A DNA stretch of 57,248 nucleotides from JBFWUW01 sp050247075 (GTDB taxonomy: Bacteria > Planctomycetota > Planctomycetia > Pirellulales > JBFWUW01). Numbering within the stretch: position 1 is the first letter of the stretch; the number at the start of each line of letters is the position of its first letter. This document shows positions 1 to 8,886 of the stretch, piece after piece. Position numbers and translations under genes: made by a program. Below the pieces are notes generated by a model. The model saw nothing but the letters and a program-made list of their open reading frames with translations, was not told the DNA's origin and did not search any database. Location: positions 1-57,248 of the forward strand of contig JBFWUW010000046.1 in NCBI GenBank assembly GCA_050247075.1, given 5' to 3'.

Positions 1-2
1 CC

Positions 3-2093
3 AAACTGTGGAACAAGCCGGCCGCGGTAGCCGCGGCCGAAGGCGAGGGCGAAGAGGCCAAATCGGCCGCCGCCAAAGACCCGTTCGAGTCGGGTTCGTT
101 TAGCAAGAAGCTCGACAAGCCGACCAAGAAATTCGACATCGACCGCTACAACCAGTCGATCAAGTCAGCCTCGCGCGATCCGTATGATGCGGCCCCGCCC
201 GAACCGGCCAAGGCCGCCGACCCCTACGATAGCTACCCGATGGATCGCGAGGTGGTCCGCACCAGCTATGACGAAATTGATTCGCCCGACAGCCGGGCCG
301 ACGAAACTCCTCCGCCCGCCAAGCCCAACAAGAAGGCCAAGCCAATCAGCAGCCGCAAAAAGCCGGCTGGCGGCAGCGTGAGAGCTTCGGACATCGAGAA
401 CGAACCTTACCCGCTCGATGCGGGCGCTCCGAACAAGCTACCGGCGGAAGCCGAACCGCTGGATGCCTCGCTCGATCCGATCCCGGACGAGTCTTTCGAT
501 TCGGCGCTGGACGATGCTCGCGATACGGTGGAGGAGGCCATCGACGACTACGGCCGCGATCCGATCGACGATTATCCAGCCACCTCGGAGAACCCGTTTG
601 GCGGTTCCAAGGCACCGGTCGATGCCCCATCGGCGCTGGGCCGTACTGGTGCCGCCGCTGGCGTGGGTGCCGCGGCGGGGGCCGCTTTGGCCGGTATTGG
701 CCTGCCGGGCGATGAAAAGTTGGAAGGTGCGCAAAAGCCAGTCATCACGATCGAAAAATTCGCTCCGGACGAAGTGCAGATCGGCAAGGAAGCCTTGTTC
801 GAAATCGCCGTCCGCAACGAGGGAAACGCCACCGCGCACAACGTGCAAGTCGTCGACCAGGTTCCGCAGGGGACCAAGTTGGCGAATACCGAGCCCGAAA
901 TTGTTCCTGGTCGCGACGGTCAGCTCAATTGGTCGCTGGAGACCATGCAACCGGGTGAGGAAAAGGTCTTGCAGTTTCGGGTGATTCCCACGGAAGAAGG
1001 AGAGATCGGCAGCGTGGCGCAAGTTATGTTTACCGCGAAGGCTTCCGTTCGCACCATCTCCACGCGGCCCAAATTGGCCCTGGAAGTAGAATGCCCCAAG
1101 CAAATCTTAATCGGCGAGCGGTTGGCATTGAAACTGCGTACGTCGAATCCCGGCACCGGCGCTTCGACGGGCATTCTGATCGAAGCCGCCTTGCCAGAGA
1201 ACCTGGAGCACCAGGCCGGCACGGAGTTGGAATACGACCTGGGCGATCTTCAGCCCAACGAGTCGCGCGACCTCGATCTGGCGCTGAAGGCGGTCAAGCC
1301 AGGCATTGTCACTCTAATTTTGTCCGCGCGGGGCGATGCCGGCTTACAGGCCGAACAGCAAGTAGAGGTCGAAATCTTGGCTCCGGCGCTGGCGGTGGGG
1401 TTGACCGGCGCGAAGCGGCGCTACCTGGAGCGCGAGGCTTCGTTCGTCGTCACCGTAAGCAATCCCGGGACCGCGCCGGCCAAGGATATTGAACTGACAA
1501 CCTACCTGCCCGACGGAATGCAGTTTGTCAAAGCTGACAATTTTGGCGAGTACGATGCCAAGTCGCGAGCCATTCGCTGGTCGCTAGCCGAACTTCCGGC
1601 GGGCGAGACGGGCGAAGTCACCTTGGTAGCGGTCCCCATGGATGCCGGCGAGCAGACGATGCTGATCGAAACGGCCGGTGCCAGCGGACTGGCCGACAAG
1701 CAAGAGTACCCGATCCAAGTTGAAGGGGTGGCAGCGATTTTGTTTGAGGTTGTCGATGTGAATGATCCGGTCGATGTGGGCGGCGAGATGGCTTACGAAA
1801 TTCGCGTGGTCAACCAAGGCTCGAAGGCGGCAACCGACGTGCGAATTGTCGTCGGCATGTCCGAGGGGATGGAACCGATCGACGCCGAGGCTCCGGTCGA
1901 GCACGGCATCGAGCAGAACCAGTTCGTCTTTGATGCCCTGGCCCAGTTGGCCCCCAAGGCAGACACCACCTTCCATGTACGGGCCAAAGCCCTGACGCCG
2001 GGCGATCACCGCATCTCGGTCCAACTTCAAACCAACGAGATGCGCACGCCCGTCACCAAGGAAGAAAGCACCCGCGTGCTGCCCAAGGACTAG
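3..2093 (+). CDS. DUF11-repeat surface/secreted protein, 5'-truncated by window edge
   Basis: The frame is open from the first bases, so the gene begins upstream; an internal ATG at 240 is not needed. About 696 residues are visible. The first 230 are low-complexity, rich in Ala, Pro, Asp and Lys, and include an Ala/Gly-rich stretch (AAAGVGAAAGAALAGIG). Four immunoglobulin-like DUF11 (conserved repeat domain) modules follow, each with a form of 'VxNxGxAxAxxVxxxxxLPxG' and 'L.PGE', beginning near 750, 1070, 1385 and 1730. Such modules are typical of large planctomycete cell-surface or periplasmic proteins and probably have a structural or adhesive role. Repeat-unit copy A follows the stop by 6 bases. 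The family call is firm; the role is inferred. Confidence 0.85.
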   Translation, partial: KLWNKPAAVAAAEGEGEEAKSAAAKDPFESGSFSKKLDKPTKKFDIDRYNQSIKSASRDPYDAAPPEPAKAADPYDSYPMDREVVRTSYDEIDSPDSRADETPPPAKPNKKAKPISSRKKPAGGSVRASDIENEPYPLDAGAPNKLPAEAEPLDASLDPIPDESFDSALDDARDTVEEAIDDYGRDPIDDYPATSENPFGGSKAPVDAPSALGRTGAAAGVGAAAGAALAGIGLPGDEKLEGAQKPVITIEKFAPDEVQIGKEALFEIAVRNEGNATAHNVQVVDQVPQGTKLANTEPEIVPGRDGQLNWSLETMQPGEEKVLQFRVIPTEEGEIGSVAQVMFTAKASVRTISTRPKLALEVECPKQILIGERLALKLRTSNPGTGASTGILIEAALPENLEHQAGTELEYDLGDLQPNESRDLDLALKAVKPGIVTLILSARGDAGLQAEQQVEVEILAPALAVGLTGAKRRYLEREASFVVTVSNPGTAPAKDIELTTYLPDGMQFVKADNFGEYDAKSRAIRWSLAELPAGETGEVTLVAVPMDAGEQTMLIETAGASGLADKQEYPIQVEGVAAILFEVVDVNDPVDVGGEMAYEIRVVNQGSKAATDVRIVVGMSEGMEPIDAEAPVEHGIEQNQFVFDALAQLAPKADTTFHVRAKALTPGDHRISVQLQTNEMRTPVTKEESTRVLPKD

Positions 2094-2099
2094 CTTTCC

Positions 2100-2155
2100 G
2101 TAGGATGCGATTCTATCGCCGACCAGCTTGTAGGAGTCGTCTCCCGACGGCGACA
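2100..2155. repeat. TGTAGGAG palindromic repeat, copy A (two units)
   Basis: Unit 1 (2100-2122) is GTAGGATGCGATTCTATCGC plus CGA; unit 2 (2129-2155) begins TGTAGGAGTCGTCTCCCGAC. Each is a short stem-loop after a TGTAGGA box. The pair has the same two-unit layout as copy C (14860-14914) on the opposite strand. It starts 6 bases after the DUF11 gene stop. Confidence 0.75.
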
Positions 2156-2345
2156 ATCCGCGTTCGATCTTTAGAGATCGCTTTCGCGGACATCATATTC
2201 CGCCGCCCGCTCTTGCTGCATGGCAATCTCCCCACGGGCCTGGGGCGAATGCGCTTGACCGCCGCCGCTGCTGGCGTGAGACTAGCAACATGCGGCTGGC
2301 CGTGGGGGTCGGGCCGCGCTCTCGCGTTTTGGATAGGCGTTTGGC

Positions 2346-3458
2346 ATGGCGATCCGGTTTGAATGTCCGCTCGGGCACCGCTTGATCGTGCCCGACGAAC
2401 GTGCCGGAAAAAAAGGCAAGTGTCCAGTCTGCCGGCAACGCGTGGTGATCCCTCGCCCCGGCGATGCATCCTCTAAGCCACTGCCGTTTTCGGCCAATCC
2501 CAATGTTGTGTCGTTGCGATTTCCCCCGGCCCCAGACCGGTTTGAAGCCGGCGAAAGCGTTGTCGAGGAGTTCGATCCCGATAACGACCTGCCGCCGCGG
2601 GCGGATGACCAGTTGCCACCGCCGGGCAGCTTTGGTCCTCCCTTGCCGACGGAGCCGTTGGCCGATCCCGGATTGGATTTGTCGCAACCGGCACCCACGA
2701 TGCGGCTGCATCAAGAACTGCCGTCCGAACGCCCCTTCGCGGCCCCGCCCGACGCTGTTCCTCCTCCGCCACCCCCTCCTCCACCGGTAGAGGCCCCAAC
2801 ACCATTCTCGGCGCCGGCGGAAATGGCTCAACCGAGTTCTATGTCTCCTCCGCCACCGATGGCCGCGCCGCCTGTCGTTGCCGCGCCGGTCACGTATGAG
2901 GCAGCACCTGCGGTTCAACTAGCCGCGCCCACCGCCGCCATTCCGCCGGCAGGGCCTGTGCCGCGCGCGGAGTCGAGCGGTTCGCCGGCCTCCCAACCCG
3001 ACGTTTACGAACCCGAACCGCATCGGGTGCAGACGGTCTACATGCTGGCCGTGGGGTTGGCGATTGTGACGTTGTTCAGCATTGCGCCCGCCTTGAAGCA
3101 TTTGAATCTGGCCGATGCCCCGGCCTGGGCACGGATTGTGCTGTTGGTGGCGGCCTTGCAGCTTTTGTACGTAGCTTGGATGGTATCGCTGCCCGACTGG
3201 AGCACGGTCTGGATTGGCATGGTGGTGTTTGCCAGCGTCTCCGCCTTGTACGCGGCGGGCATGGGCGTGGCGATGTTTACGCCGATCGACCGGCCGATCG
3301 TTCTGGGCATGGCCGATGTCCGCCAAACGGCGGCGGGCTGGTGTCTGGCGGTGTTGCTGCTGATGATCTTCATGACCTATCTCTGCGGGCGAATCTCGAC
3401 GCAATGGCGGAAAGCCTACGAGATTGCCAAGGCCCGCCGCGCGGAACTTCATCGCTGA
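2346..3458 (+). CDS. Zinc-ribbon / proline-rich / membrane protein
   Basis: 370 residues. The N-terminus has a CPLGH ... CPVC zinc-ribbon-like module (residues 6-30), with a GKKGKCPVC pattern common in planctomycete proteins. Residues 40-225 are Pro/Ala-rich and probably disordered. The C-terminal 140 residues contain about four hydrophobic helices (for example 'VYMLAVGLAIVTLFSIAPAL' and 'WCLAVLLLMIFMTYLCG'), followed by a short basic tail. Probably an inner-membrane protein with a cytoplasmic metal-binding head. No enzymatic motif was found and the function is unknown. It lies 250 bases after the DUF11 gene and could share transcription with it. Confidence 0.75.
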   Translation: MAIRFECPLGHRLIVPDERAGKKGKCPVCRQRVVIPRPGDASSKPLPFSANPNVVSLRFPPAPDRFEAGESVVEEFDPDNDLPPRADDQLPPPGSFGPPLPTEPLADPGLDLSQPAPTMRLHQELPSERPFAAPPDAVPPPPPPPPPVEAPTPFSAPAEMAQPSSMSPPPPMAAPPVVAAPVTYEAAPAVQLAAPTAAIPPAGPVPRAESSGSPASQPDVYEPEPHRVQTVYMLAVGLAIVTLFSIAPALKHLNLADAPAWARIVLLVAALQLLYVAWMVSLPDWSTVWIGMVVFASVSALYAAGMGVAMFTPIDRPIVLGMADVRQTAAGWCLAVLLLMIFMTYLCGRISTQWRKAYEIAKARRAELHR

Positions 3459-3807
3459 TCCGCCGGCTATGCGGCGGCTGGCGTATCGCATCGTTCCACG
3501 GATGCCGCGTCATTGTTCGGGTGCCACGGGCGGCTCATTGGCCTGTGGGTTCTTTCTCGGCAATGACGGACTTGCCGCCAGTGGCTTCGCCGGCATTCAG
3601 GGATCATGCAAAAATCGCAAGCCACATTGTCGCCGTCAGAGACGGCTCCTACAGCCAATGCCATGCTAGCTTGCCAGGGCATTTTCCGGGCGTAGTTGCT
3701 TGCGGCGCTGTTTCTGGCTGTGCCATACTGAACGTAGGCGAGGCAACGGCTTCGCCAGACCGGACGCGGATGTGATCCGGCCATGTCACCGCCAAGGAGT
3801 AACAGCC
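3459..3807. other. Intergenic region
   Basis: 349 bases between the zinc-ribbon gene and the YYAP-repeat gene. It holds repeat copy B (3630-3653) and presumably the promoter of the downstream gene. I see no convincing gene; the frames crossing it lack a start with a ribosome site. Confidence 0.5.
3630..3653. repeat. TGTAGGAG palindromic repeat, copy B (single unit)
   Basis: Reads TCGCCGTCAGAGACGGCTCC then TACA. The stem is GCCGTC/GACGGC around a 3-base loop, with the TGTAGGAG box on the minus strand. It matches the first unit of copy C and copy D. Confidence 0.75.
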
Positions 3808-4329
3808 ATGAGACGCACCTCGATCTATCAAGCATTGTTGGCCGTGGGATTGCTGGGGTTACTGGTTGGTTCGGCATCGGCGGCCGATTTTGCCGCGGAG
3901 ATGTTTGGACCCGTGCGAGAAAACCCCGGCTGGCGGCCGGTTACCACGTACTATGCGCCGGTTGAAACTCGCTACGCGCCGGTGGAGTCCACTACCACTT
4001 ACTATGCGCCCGCGGAACGCCGGGCCACGTATTATGCCCCTGCCTCGCCTGTCACCACGTATCGCGTGCCGGCGGCTTCGACGACGACGTACTACGCGCC
4101 CGCCCCAGTGACAACGTATTACGCCCCCCAGCCCGTGACGACCTATTACGCACCGGCAACCGTGCCCGTCACCACCTATTACGCGCCCGCCGTGACACCC
4201 GTCACAACGTACTGTGCGCCCGCGGCCGTGCCCGTCACCAGTTACTACGCGCCAGGCGTAGTCGTCCGCCCCAAAGTCTACGTCCCCTTCCAACCCGTCC
4301 GTAATTTTTTTCGGGCGATAACGCCGTAG
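3808..4329 (+). CDS. Secreted YYAP-repeat protein
   Basis: 173 residues from the ATG at 3808, chosen because AAGGAG (3793-3798) lies ahead of it and the product then starts with a clean signal peptide (hydrophobic core LLAVGLLGLLVG, cleavage near SASAAD). The mature part is a low-complexity array of about a dozen units based on (V)TTYYAP, with variants TTYRVP, TRYAP and TTYCAP. The array ends in a non-repetitive tail (VYVPFQPVRNFF). Tyr/Pro/Thr-rich arrays of this kind suggest an extracellular or wall-associated structural protein. No known domain is recognised. The unit codons vary, so the array is not a recent slippage product. Confidence 0.8.
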   Translation: MRRTSIYQALLAVGLLGLLVGSASAADFAAEMFGPVRENPGWRPVTTYYAPVETRYAPVESTTTYYAPAERRATYYAPASPVTTYRVPAASTTTYYAPAPVTTYYAPQPVTTYYAPATVPVTTYYAPAVTPVTTYCAPAAVPVTSYYAPGVVVRPKVYVPFQPVRNFFRAITP

Positions 4330-4524
4330 GTTTGCCAGTAAGTTCCATCTGACCCGCTCGAACAACGCCGCTCCAAGGGCGAATGGAGTTGGGCGGTCAA
4401 ACCACGGCTTACCAAGTGCATTCGACGGGCTGGCAGCGTATAAAGTAATGCTTATGCCATCGCTGCCGGTGGCTTTGGTAACTTTCCTTCACGCTGGCCA
4501 CGCCCCACCAGGAAAGCCTTGGCA

Positions 4525-4920
4525 ATGTCTCGTCTGCTCTCGATTGGTGCCATGTTGATGGGCAGTTGCTGGACTGCGGCCGGCGGCGGGGTGCAATCCG
4601 CCTTGGCCGCGGATGGCGAGATCGACTTTGCCAAACAGGTCCGGCCGATTCTGGCCAAAAGCTGCCTGGCTTGCCACGGTCCCGACAAGGACGAAGGGGG
4701 ACTGCGGCTGCACCGTAAGGCCGAGGCCCTGGCGGGTGGAGACCGCGGCCCGGCCATTGTGCCCGGCAACAGCGACGACAGCCGGCTGATCCAATTCGTC
4801 ACCGGCGAAAACGACGAACAACTCATTATGCCCCCGCCGGGCGACTTTTCGCCCCTCTCCGAGACACAGATCGGGCTGCTGCGGAAGTGGATCGACCAAG
4901 GGGCCAAATGGCCCGACTGA
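4525..4920 (+). CDS. Small planctomycete cytochrome-like protein (PSCyt1)
   Basis: 131 residues from the ATG at 4525; an in-frame TTG at 4519 is less likely. A signal peptide with a hydrophobic segment ends near ALAADG. The mature protein contains 'VRPILAKSCLACHG', a CxxCH haem-binding motif, followed by 'DEGGLRLHRKAEAL' and 'SRLIQFVTGENDEQLIMPP', the standard PSCyt1 (planctomycete cytochrome C) layout. The usual C-terminal DUF1549/DUF1553 part is absent, so this is a stand-alone haem domain. The next gene starts 29 bases after its stop, so the two probably form an operon. Role probably periplasmic electron transfer or substrate binding; unproven. Confidence 0.85.
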   Translation: MSRLLSIGAMLMGSCWTAAGGGVQSALAADGEIDFAKQVRPILAKSCLACHGPDKDEGGLRLHRKAEALAGGDRGPAIVPGNSDDSRLIQFVTGENDEQLIMPPPGDFSPLSETQIGLLRKWIDQGAKWPD

Positions 4921-4949
4921 GGAATCGCAACCAAGAACCAGGAGCCCCC

Positions 4950-6230
4950 ATGCTTTCTCGCCGTGAATTTGTCGGAACCGTAGCCGCCGGTCTGGCGGGT
5001 GGCAGCGTGTTGCTTTCCCGCTTGCCCGCCGCCGAACCCGCCCCGGCTGCCCGCAAGAAGATGGCCGTGGTGACAACCTTGTGGAATTATCGGTCGCACG
5101 CCTGGCACATGGCCGAGCGGTTCCTGGTGGGCTACCCGTTACGCGGCCAGTGGCACAAGCCGGCTATCGACGTGGTCAGCGCCTACGTCGATCAACAGCC
5201 CGAGGCCGATCTCAGCCGCGGCCGGGCCGAGGAATTTGGCTTTACGATTTACCCCACCATCGCCCAAGCGCTGCGTTGCGGCGGCGACAAGTTGGCGGTC
5301 GATTGCGTGCTGGTCATCGGCGAGCACGGCAGCTATCCGCTCAACGAGATTGGCCAGAAACAATACCCGCGTTACGAGTTTTTCAAGCAAGTGGCCGAGG
5401 TCTTCCAGCAAGATGGCCGCGTCGCGCCGGTGTTCAACGACAAGCACCTGTCTTGGAACTTCGATTGGGCCAAGGAGATGGTCGATACGTCACGGTCGAT
5501 GGGCTTTCCCTTCTTGGCCGGGTCGTCCCTGCCGGTCACCTGGCGGATGCCGTCGATCGACATGCCGCTAGGGGCGGAGGTGGAAGAAGCCTTGATCGTG
5601 GCCCACGGCAGCATCGATATCTACGACTTCCACGCCTTGGAAACTTTGCAGTGCATGGTCGAACGGCGGCGCGGCGGCGAAACGGGCGTCGTCTCCATGC
5701 ACGCCCTGAAGGGCGACGACGTGTGGACGGCCTTGGCCAGGCAATCATGGTCCGCCGGCGGCTGCGATCCAAAACTGTTCCAAGCTTGCCTGTCGCGCAG
5801 CCAAACGCTGGCCCAGCCCGATTCGTACAGCCACCGCTATCCCACCGTCGAACAAATGAGGGCCTGGGTCAAGGAACCGATCGCCTACCGTTTTGAATAT
5901 GCCGACGGCCTGAAGGCGACCATGCTGCTGATGAACGGGCTGGTTGACGATTTCACGTTTGCAGCCCGCCTCAAGGGCCAGGCCGAACCCCTCTCGACGA
6001 TGTTCCACCTGCCCCCCAACCCCAACGTGGTCTACTCGGCCGCGCTGATGTCCAACGCCGAAAAGATGTTCATGACCGGCACGGCCCCCTACCCGGTCGA
6101 GCGGACGCTCCTCACCAGCGGGCTGGTTCAAGCTGGCATGCAATCACTAGCATCGGGCAAGCGCATCGAGACTCCCAAGCTGGCCGTAAAATACCAGCCG
6201 TCAGAGGAATCGACGTTTTGGAGGGAGTAG
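4950..6230 (+). CDS. Conserved hypothetical protein with Tat signal
   Basis: 426 residues from the ATG at 4950, which sits behind a CAGGAG ribosome site and exposes the twin-arginine signal (MLSRREFVGTVAAGLAGG). The upstream in-frame ATG at 4887 overlaps the cytochrome gene and would bury this signal. The mature part contains 'VVTTLWNYRSHAWHMAERFLVGYP', 'DCVLVIGEHGSYP' and 'VFNDKHLSWNFDWAKEM', reminiscent of a Rossmann-like or oxidoreductase fold, but I do not recognise a defined family. Tat export implies folding before transport, often with a cofactor. Likely cotranscribed with the cytochrome-like gene at 4525, which would fit a periplasmic redox partner. Function unknown. Confidence 0.75.
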   Translation: MLSRREFVGTVAAGLAGGSVLLSRLPAAEPAPAARKKMAVVTTLWNYRSHAWHMAERFLVGYPLRGQWHKPAIDVVSAYVDQQPEADLSRGRAEEFGFTIYPTIAQALRCGGDKLAVDCVLVIGEHGSYPLNEIGQKQYPRYEFFKQVAEVFQQDGRVAPVFNDKHLSWNFDWAKEMVDTSRSMGFPFLAGSSLPVTWRMPSIDMPLGAEVEEALIVAHGSIDIYDFHALETLQCMVERRRGGETGVVSMHALKGDDVWTALARQSWSAGGCDPKLFQACLSRSQTLAQPDSYSHRYPTVEQMRAWVKEPIAYRFEYADGLKATMLLMNGLVDDFTFAARLKGQAEPLSTMFHLPPNPNVVYSAALMSNAEKMFMTGTAPYPVERTLLTSGLVQAGMQSLASGKRIETPKLAVKYQPSEESTFWRE

Positions 6231-6545
6231 AAAAAGGGCGGAGAAGCTGTCAGCAGGGAAGCCATCAGCAGTCCGGCTGCGCGAGTGCCGCGAATGCGAC
6301 GAAATGGGAATCGTCCGAACGGAGTCTTCTTATCCACAGGGTGCTTGATACTGGCTAGCGGAAAGGCCCAGTGGAGTTGCTGTGTCATCCCAGCTGTGTC
6401 ATTCCATTCGTCCAAACGGGTTGCCGGCTGGAACTTCAACTCCGCTAGGCTATTCGCATCGCTACGGATCTAACCACCCACTATGTCCTCCTCGGCCAAT
6501 GCACCGTAGCTGATGGCTGACAGCTTCTCCCCTGACAGCTTCTCC
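6231..6545. other. Repeat-bearing intergenic region
   Basis: 315 bases between the Tat-protein gene and the convergent HNH gene. It holds GCTGACAGCTTCTCC-type repeats at both ends (6242-6262 inverted; 6508-6545 direct) and a degraded GCGGAGTTG hairpin element (6368-6449). No gene seen. Confidence 0.55.
6368..6449. repeat. GCGGAGTTG hairpin element, degraded copy
   Basis: On the minus strand it reads AGCGGAGTTGAAGTTCCAGC at one end and CAACTCCACTGGGCCTTTCC at the other. This is the same arm arrangement as the copies at 31290 and 38480, with more mismatches. Confidence 0.5.
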
Positions 6546-7178
6546 CTACTTCAAATCAACCGACCAATATGCATTGTCCAAGAAGGTCTTCCAGCTTTGA
6601 TACTTGGGGTTGCCCAACTTCATGCTCAGCATGGGGCTGCGCTTCGGCTTGACCGGCGGTTTGATGAGGGCCATGTGGGCTTCTTGCGGGGTGCGGCCCC
6701 CCTTGCGGACGTTGCACTGCACGCAGCAGCAGACGATGTTTTCCCAGGAGGCCTCTCCCCCGCGGCTGCGCGGCATGATGTGATCCAGACTTAGTTCGCT
6801 TGTCGGAAACCGCTTGCCGCAGTATTGGCAGCGGTTGTTGTCGCGGGCGAAGATGTTCCGCCGGTTGAAGCGAATTGACTGCCGCGGCACGCGGTCGTAA
6901 GTCAGCAGGCGAATCACCCGCGGGACTTGCACCTCGAAATTGACCGACCTGATCCAATCATCTCCAGGCTCTTTATAGGCGGCCTTGAGTTCGCTGATTT
7001 CGCGCCAGGAATCAAAGTTGTAGTTGGCGTACTGGCCGTCCTCCAGGTGGATCACCTCGGCCAGATCGCGGCACAAGAGAATGAACGCCCGACGCACGTT
7101 GATGACGTGGACGGCCATGTACAGCCGGTTCAACACAAGCACGCTGTGGCCCAGCGGGTCTGGCATCGCAGCGGTCAT
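6546..7178 (-). CDS. HNH endonuclease
   Basis: 210 residues. The start at 7178 is chosen because GGAGGAG lies just ahead of it on the minus strand and the extra 41 residues upstream look non-coding. The central part holds a classical HNH module: a CQYCG zinc knuckle, 'LSLDHIMPRSRGGEASWENIV' with the DH pair, then CxxC ('CVQCNVRKGGRTPQEA'). The N-terminal region (HSVLVLNRLYMAVHVINVRRAFILL) is typical of a widespread family of small HNH proteins found across cyanobacteria and planctomycetes. The biological role is unresolved (a housekeeping nuclease is more likely than a mobile one, as no mobile element flanks it). Confidence 0.88.
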   Translation of the reverse strand: MTAAMPDPLGHSVLVLNRLYMAVHVINVRRAFILLCRDLAEVIHLEDGQYANYNFDSWREISELKAAYKEPGDDWIRSVNFEVQVPRVIRLLTYDRVPRQSIRFNRRNIFARDNNRCQYCGKRFPTSELSLDHIMPRSRGGEASWENIVCCCVQCNVRKGGRTPQEAHMALIKPPVKPKRSPMLSMKLGNPKYQSWKTFLDNAYWSVDLK

Positions 7179-7533
7179 GCAAACTCCTCCAGGCGGTGGA
7201 ACATACCGGAAGCCTGGGGAGAAAGACGCCGTGCGTTGGCACGTCCCGCTTCCCGGACCTCCCGCGTTGTTCAGACCGAAGGAGCCAAGCCGATTGACCA
7301 ATTTATTCTAGTCGGCGGCCAGAAGTTAGGCCAGTGAGGAAAGGATGTTAGGAAAGGATGAAGGCGAAAGGATGAAGGATGAATAGGGGGTTTTCGATAT
7401 TCGGTGTTCGGGTGGTGGGTTGGCTGTTCGCGATGGAGGCGCGGCGGTAAGTTGTGGGTCTGCCGGGTTGGCACGAGAATCGTAACTCGATTCCGCATGC
7501 TGCCTTCATCCTTCATCCTTTCCTTCCCTCTCT
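7179..7533. other. Divergent intergenic region with period-7 repeats
   Basis: 355 bases between divergently transcribed HNH and flavoprotein genes. It holds imperfect (AGGATGA)n tracts (about 7337-7385), a TTCGGTG-type tract (about 7394-7412) and the inverse (CATCCTT)n at about 7504-7524. Both promoters must lie here, but I cannot assign -35/-10 boxes. Confidence 0.5.
7337..7385. repeat. Heptameric AGGATGA tract
   Basis: Imperfect period-7 repeat (AAGGATG AAGGCGA AAGGATG AAGGATG). A reverse-complement tract (CATCCTT)n lies at about 7504-7524, so the two could pair across 120 bases. The same sequence type recurs at 38389-38413 and 46725-46750. Confidence 0.65.
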
Positions 7534-8775
7534 ATGTTTTCCTCCTGGGATGTTGTCGTGGCTGGAGCGGGGGCGGCCGGGTTGGTAGCGGCGGAGAGGG
7601 CCGCGTCGCGTGGTTTAAAGACGTTGCTGCTGGAGAAAAACCGCCGACCGGGGGTGAAAATCCTCATGTCTGGCGGCACGCGCTGCAACCTGACGCACAA
7701 CTGCGACGCCCGCGGCATTGTCGCCGCCTACGGCACGCAGGGGCGGTTTTTGCATTCACCGCTGGCCGCCTTGGGACCGAAGGACCTGATCGCCTTGGTC
7801 GAGACGGAGGGGGTGCCGACCAAGGTTGAAGAGACCGGCAAGGTGTTTCCCGTCAGCGACAAGGCGACCGACATCGTGGAGGCGTTCTTGGCCCGGCTAC
7901 AGCGAAGCGGAGCCGAGTTGGCCTTGGAGGAACCGCTGACCGGCATCGAGCAATCCGCCGAGGGCTTTCTGCTGACGACGCCATTGCGAACGCTTTCCAC
8001 CGCCCGGTTGATCGTGACCACCGGCGGGCAGTCCTACCCCGGCTCCGGCACGACGGGCGACGGCTACGAGTGGGCGCGGCGGCTAGGGCACGAGATTGTC
8101 CCCTTGCAACCGGCCCTGACGCCCGTCACCACCTCGGCCGCCTGGGTCAAGCAACTCAGCGGCGTGACCATCCCCGATGTGGCCTTGCGGTTGCTCGAAC
8201 CGGCGGCCAACAAGCCCAAGCTGCTGGATGCCCGCCGCGGCTCGTTCCTGTTCACGCACTTTGGCCTGTCGGGTCCGGTGGCACTCGATATCAGCCGCAC
8301 CATTAGCCGGCACCCGCGAGGGAACACGCTGCTGCTGGAATGCGACTTTCTGCCCGACGTGAAAGAGCCGCTGCTAGAGAGCCAACTGCAAGCCGCCGCC
8401 GCCGCCGCGGGCAAAAAACAACTGCTGAGCCTGCTGCCAGAACTGTTGCCTAGGAGGCTGTACGAGGCCGTGCTGCCGCAATTGGATGTGGCGGCCGACA
8501 CGAAAGCCGGCGAACTGAGCAAGCCGCTGCGGCAGCGGGTGGTGGCGGCCATCAAGCGGACGATCATCCCAGTGGCCGGCACGCGCGGCTTTGGCAAGGC
8601 CGAAGTCACCGCCGGCGGCGTCTCGCTGGCCCAGATCGACTCCCGCGACATGCAAAGCAAGCTCATCCCCGGCCTGTTCTTCGCGGGCGAGGTCCTCGAC
8701 CTGGATGGCCCCATCGGCGGCTACAACTTTCAAGCCGCCTTTAGCACGGGCTGGCTGGCGGGGGAAAGGGTGTGA
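7534..8775 (+). CDS. HI0933/YhiN-family flavoprotein (NAD(P)/FAD-dependent oxidoreductase)
   Basis: 413 residues, full length for the family. The N-terminus has the dinucleotide-binding fold 'VVVAGAGAAGLVAAERAASRG' ending in 'LLLEKN', followed by 'ILMSGGTRCNLTH', a hallmark of HI0933-like flavoproteins. The second hallmark comes at the end: 'GLFFAGEVLDLDGPIGGYNFQAAFSTGWLAG'. These cytoplasmic flavoproteins (YhiN; the related BaiN is linked to bile-acid dehydroxylation) are widely conserved, but their substrate is mostly unknown. A lone gene with its own promoter region; its terminus is 111 bases before the isomerase-like gene. Confidence 0.9.
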   Translation: MFSSWDVVVAGAGAAGLVAAERAASRGLKTLLLEKNRRPGVKILMSGGTRCNLTHNCDARGIVAAYGTQGRFLHSPLAALGPKDLIALVETEGVPTKVEETGKVFPVSDKATDIVEAFLARLQRSGAELALEEPLTGIEQSAEGFLLTTPLRTLSTARLIVTTGGQSYPGSGTTGDGYEWARRLGHEIVPLQPALTPVTTSAAWVKQLSGVTIPDVALRLLEPAANKPKLLDARRGSFLFTHFGLSGPVALDISRTISRHPRGNTLLLECDFLPDVKEPLLESQLQAAAAAAGKKQLLSLLPELLPRRLYEAVLPQLDVAADTKAGELSKPLRQRVVAAIKRTIIPVAGTRGFGKAEVTAGGVSLAQIDSRDMQSKLIPGLFFAGEVLDLDGPIGGYNFQAAFSTGWLAGERV

Positions 8776-8886
8776 AGTGGGGCTTTTCCTACCCCTATAT
8801 TCCGCCGCGAAATGCGGTAGATTGGGCATCGCATCGTACCTTTGTGGCATCCTTCTTTTCGCTCATTTTGTTCGGAGTCCAGTCGC

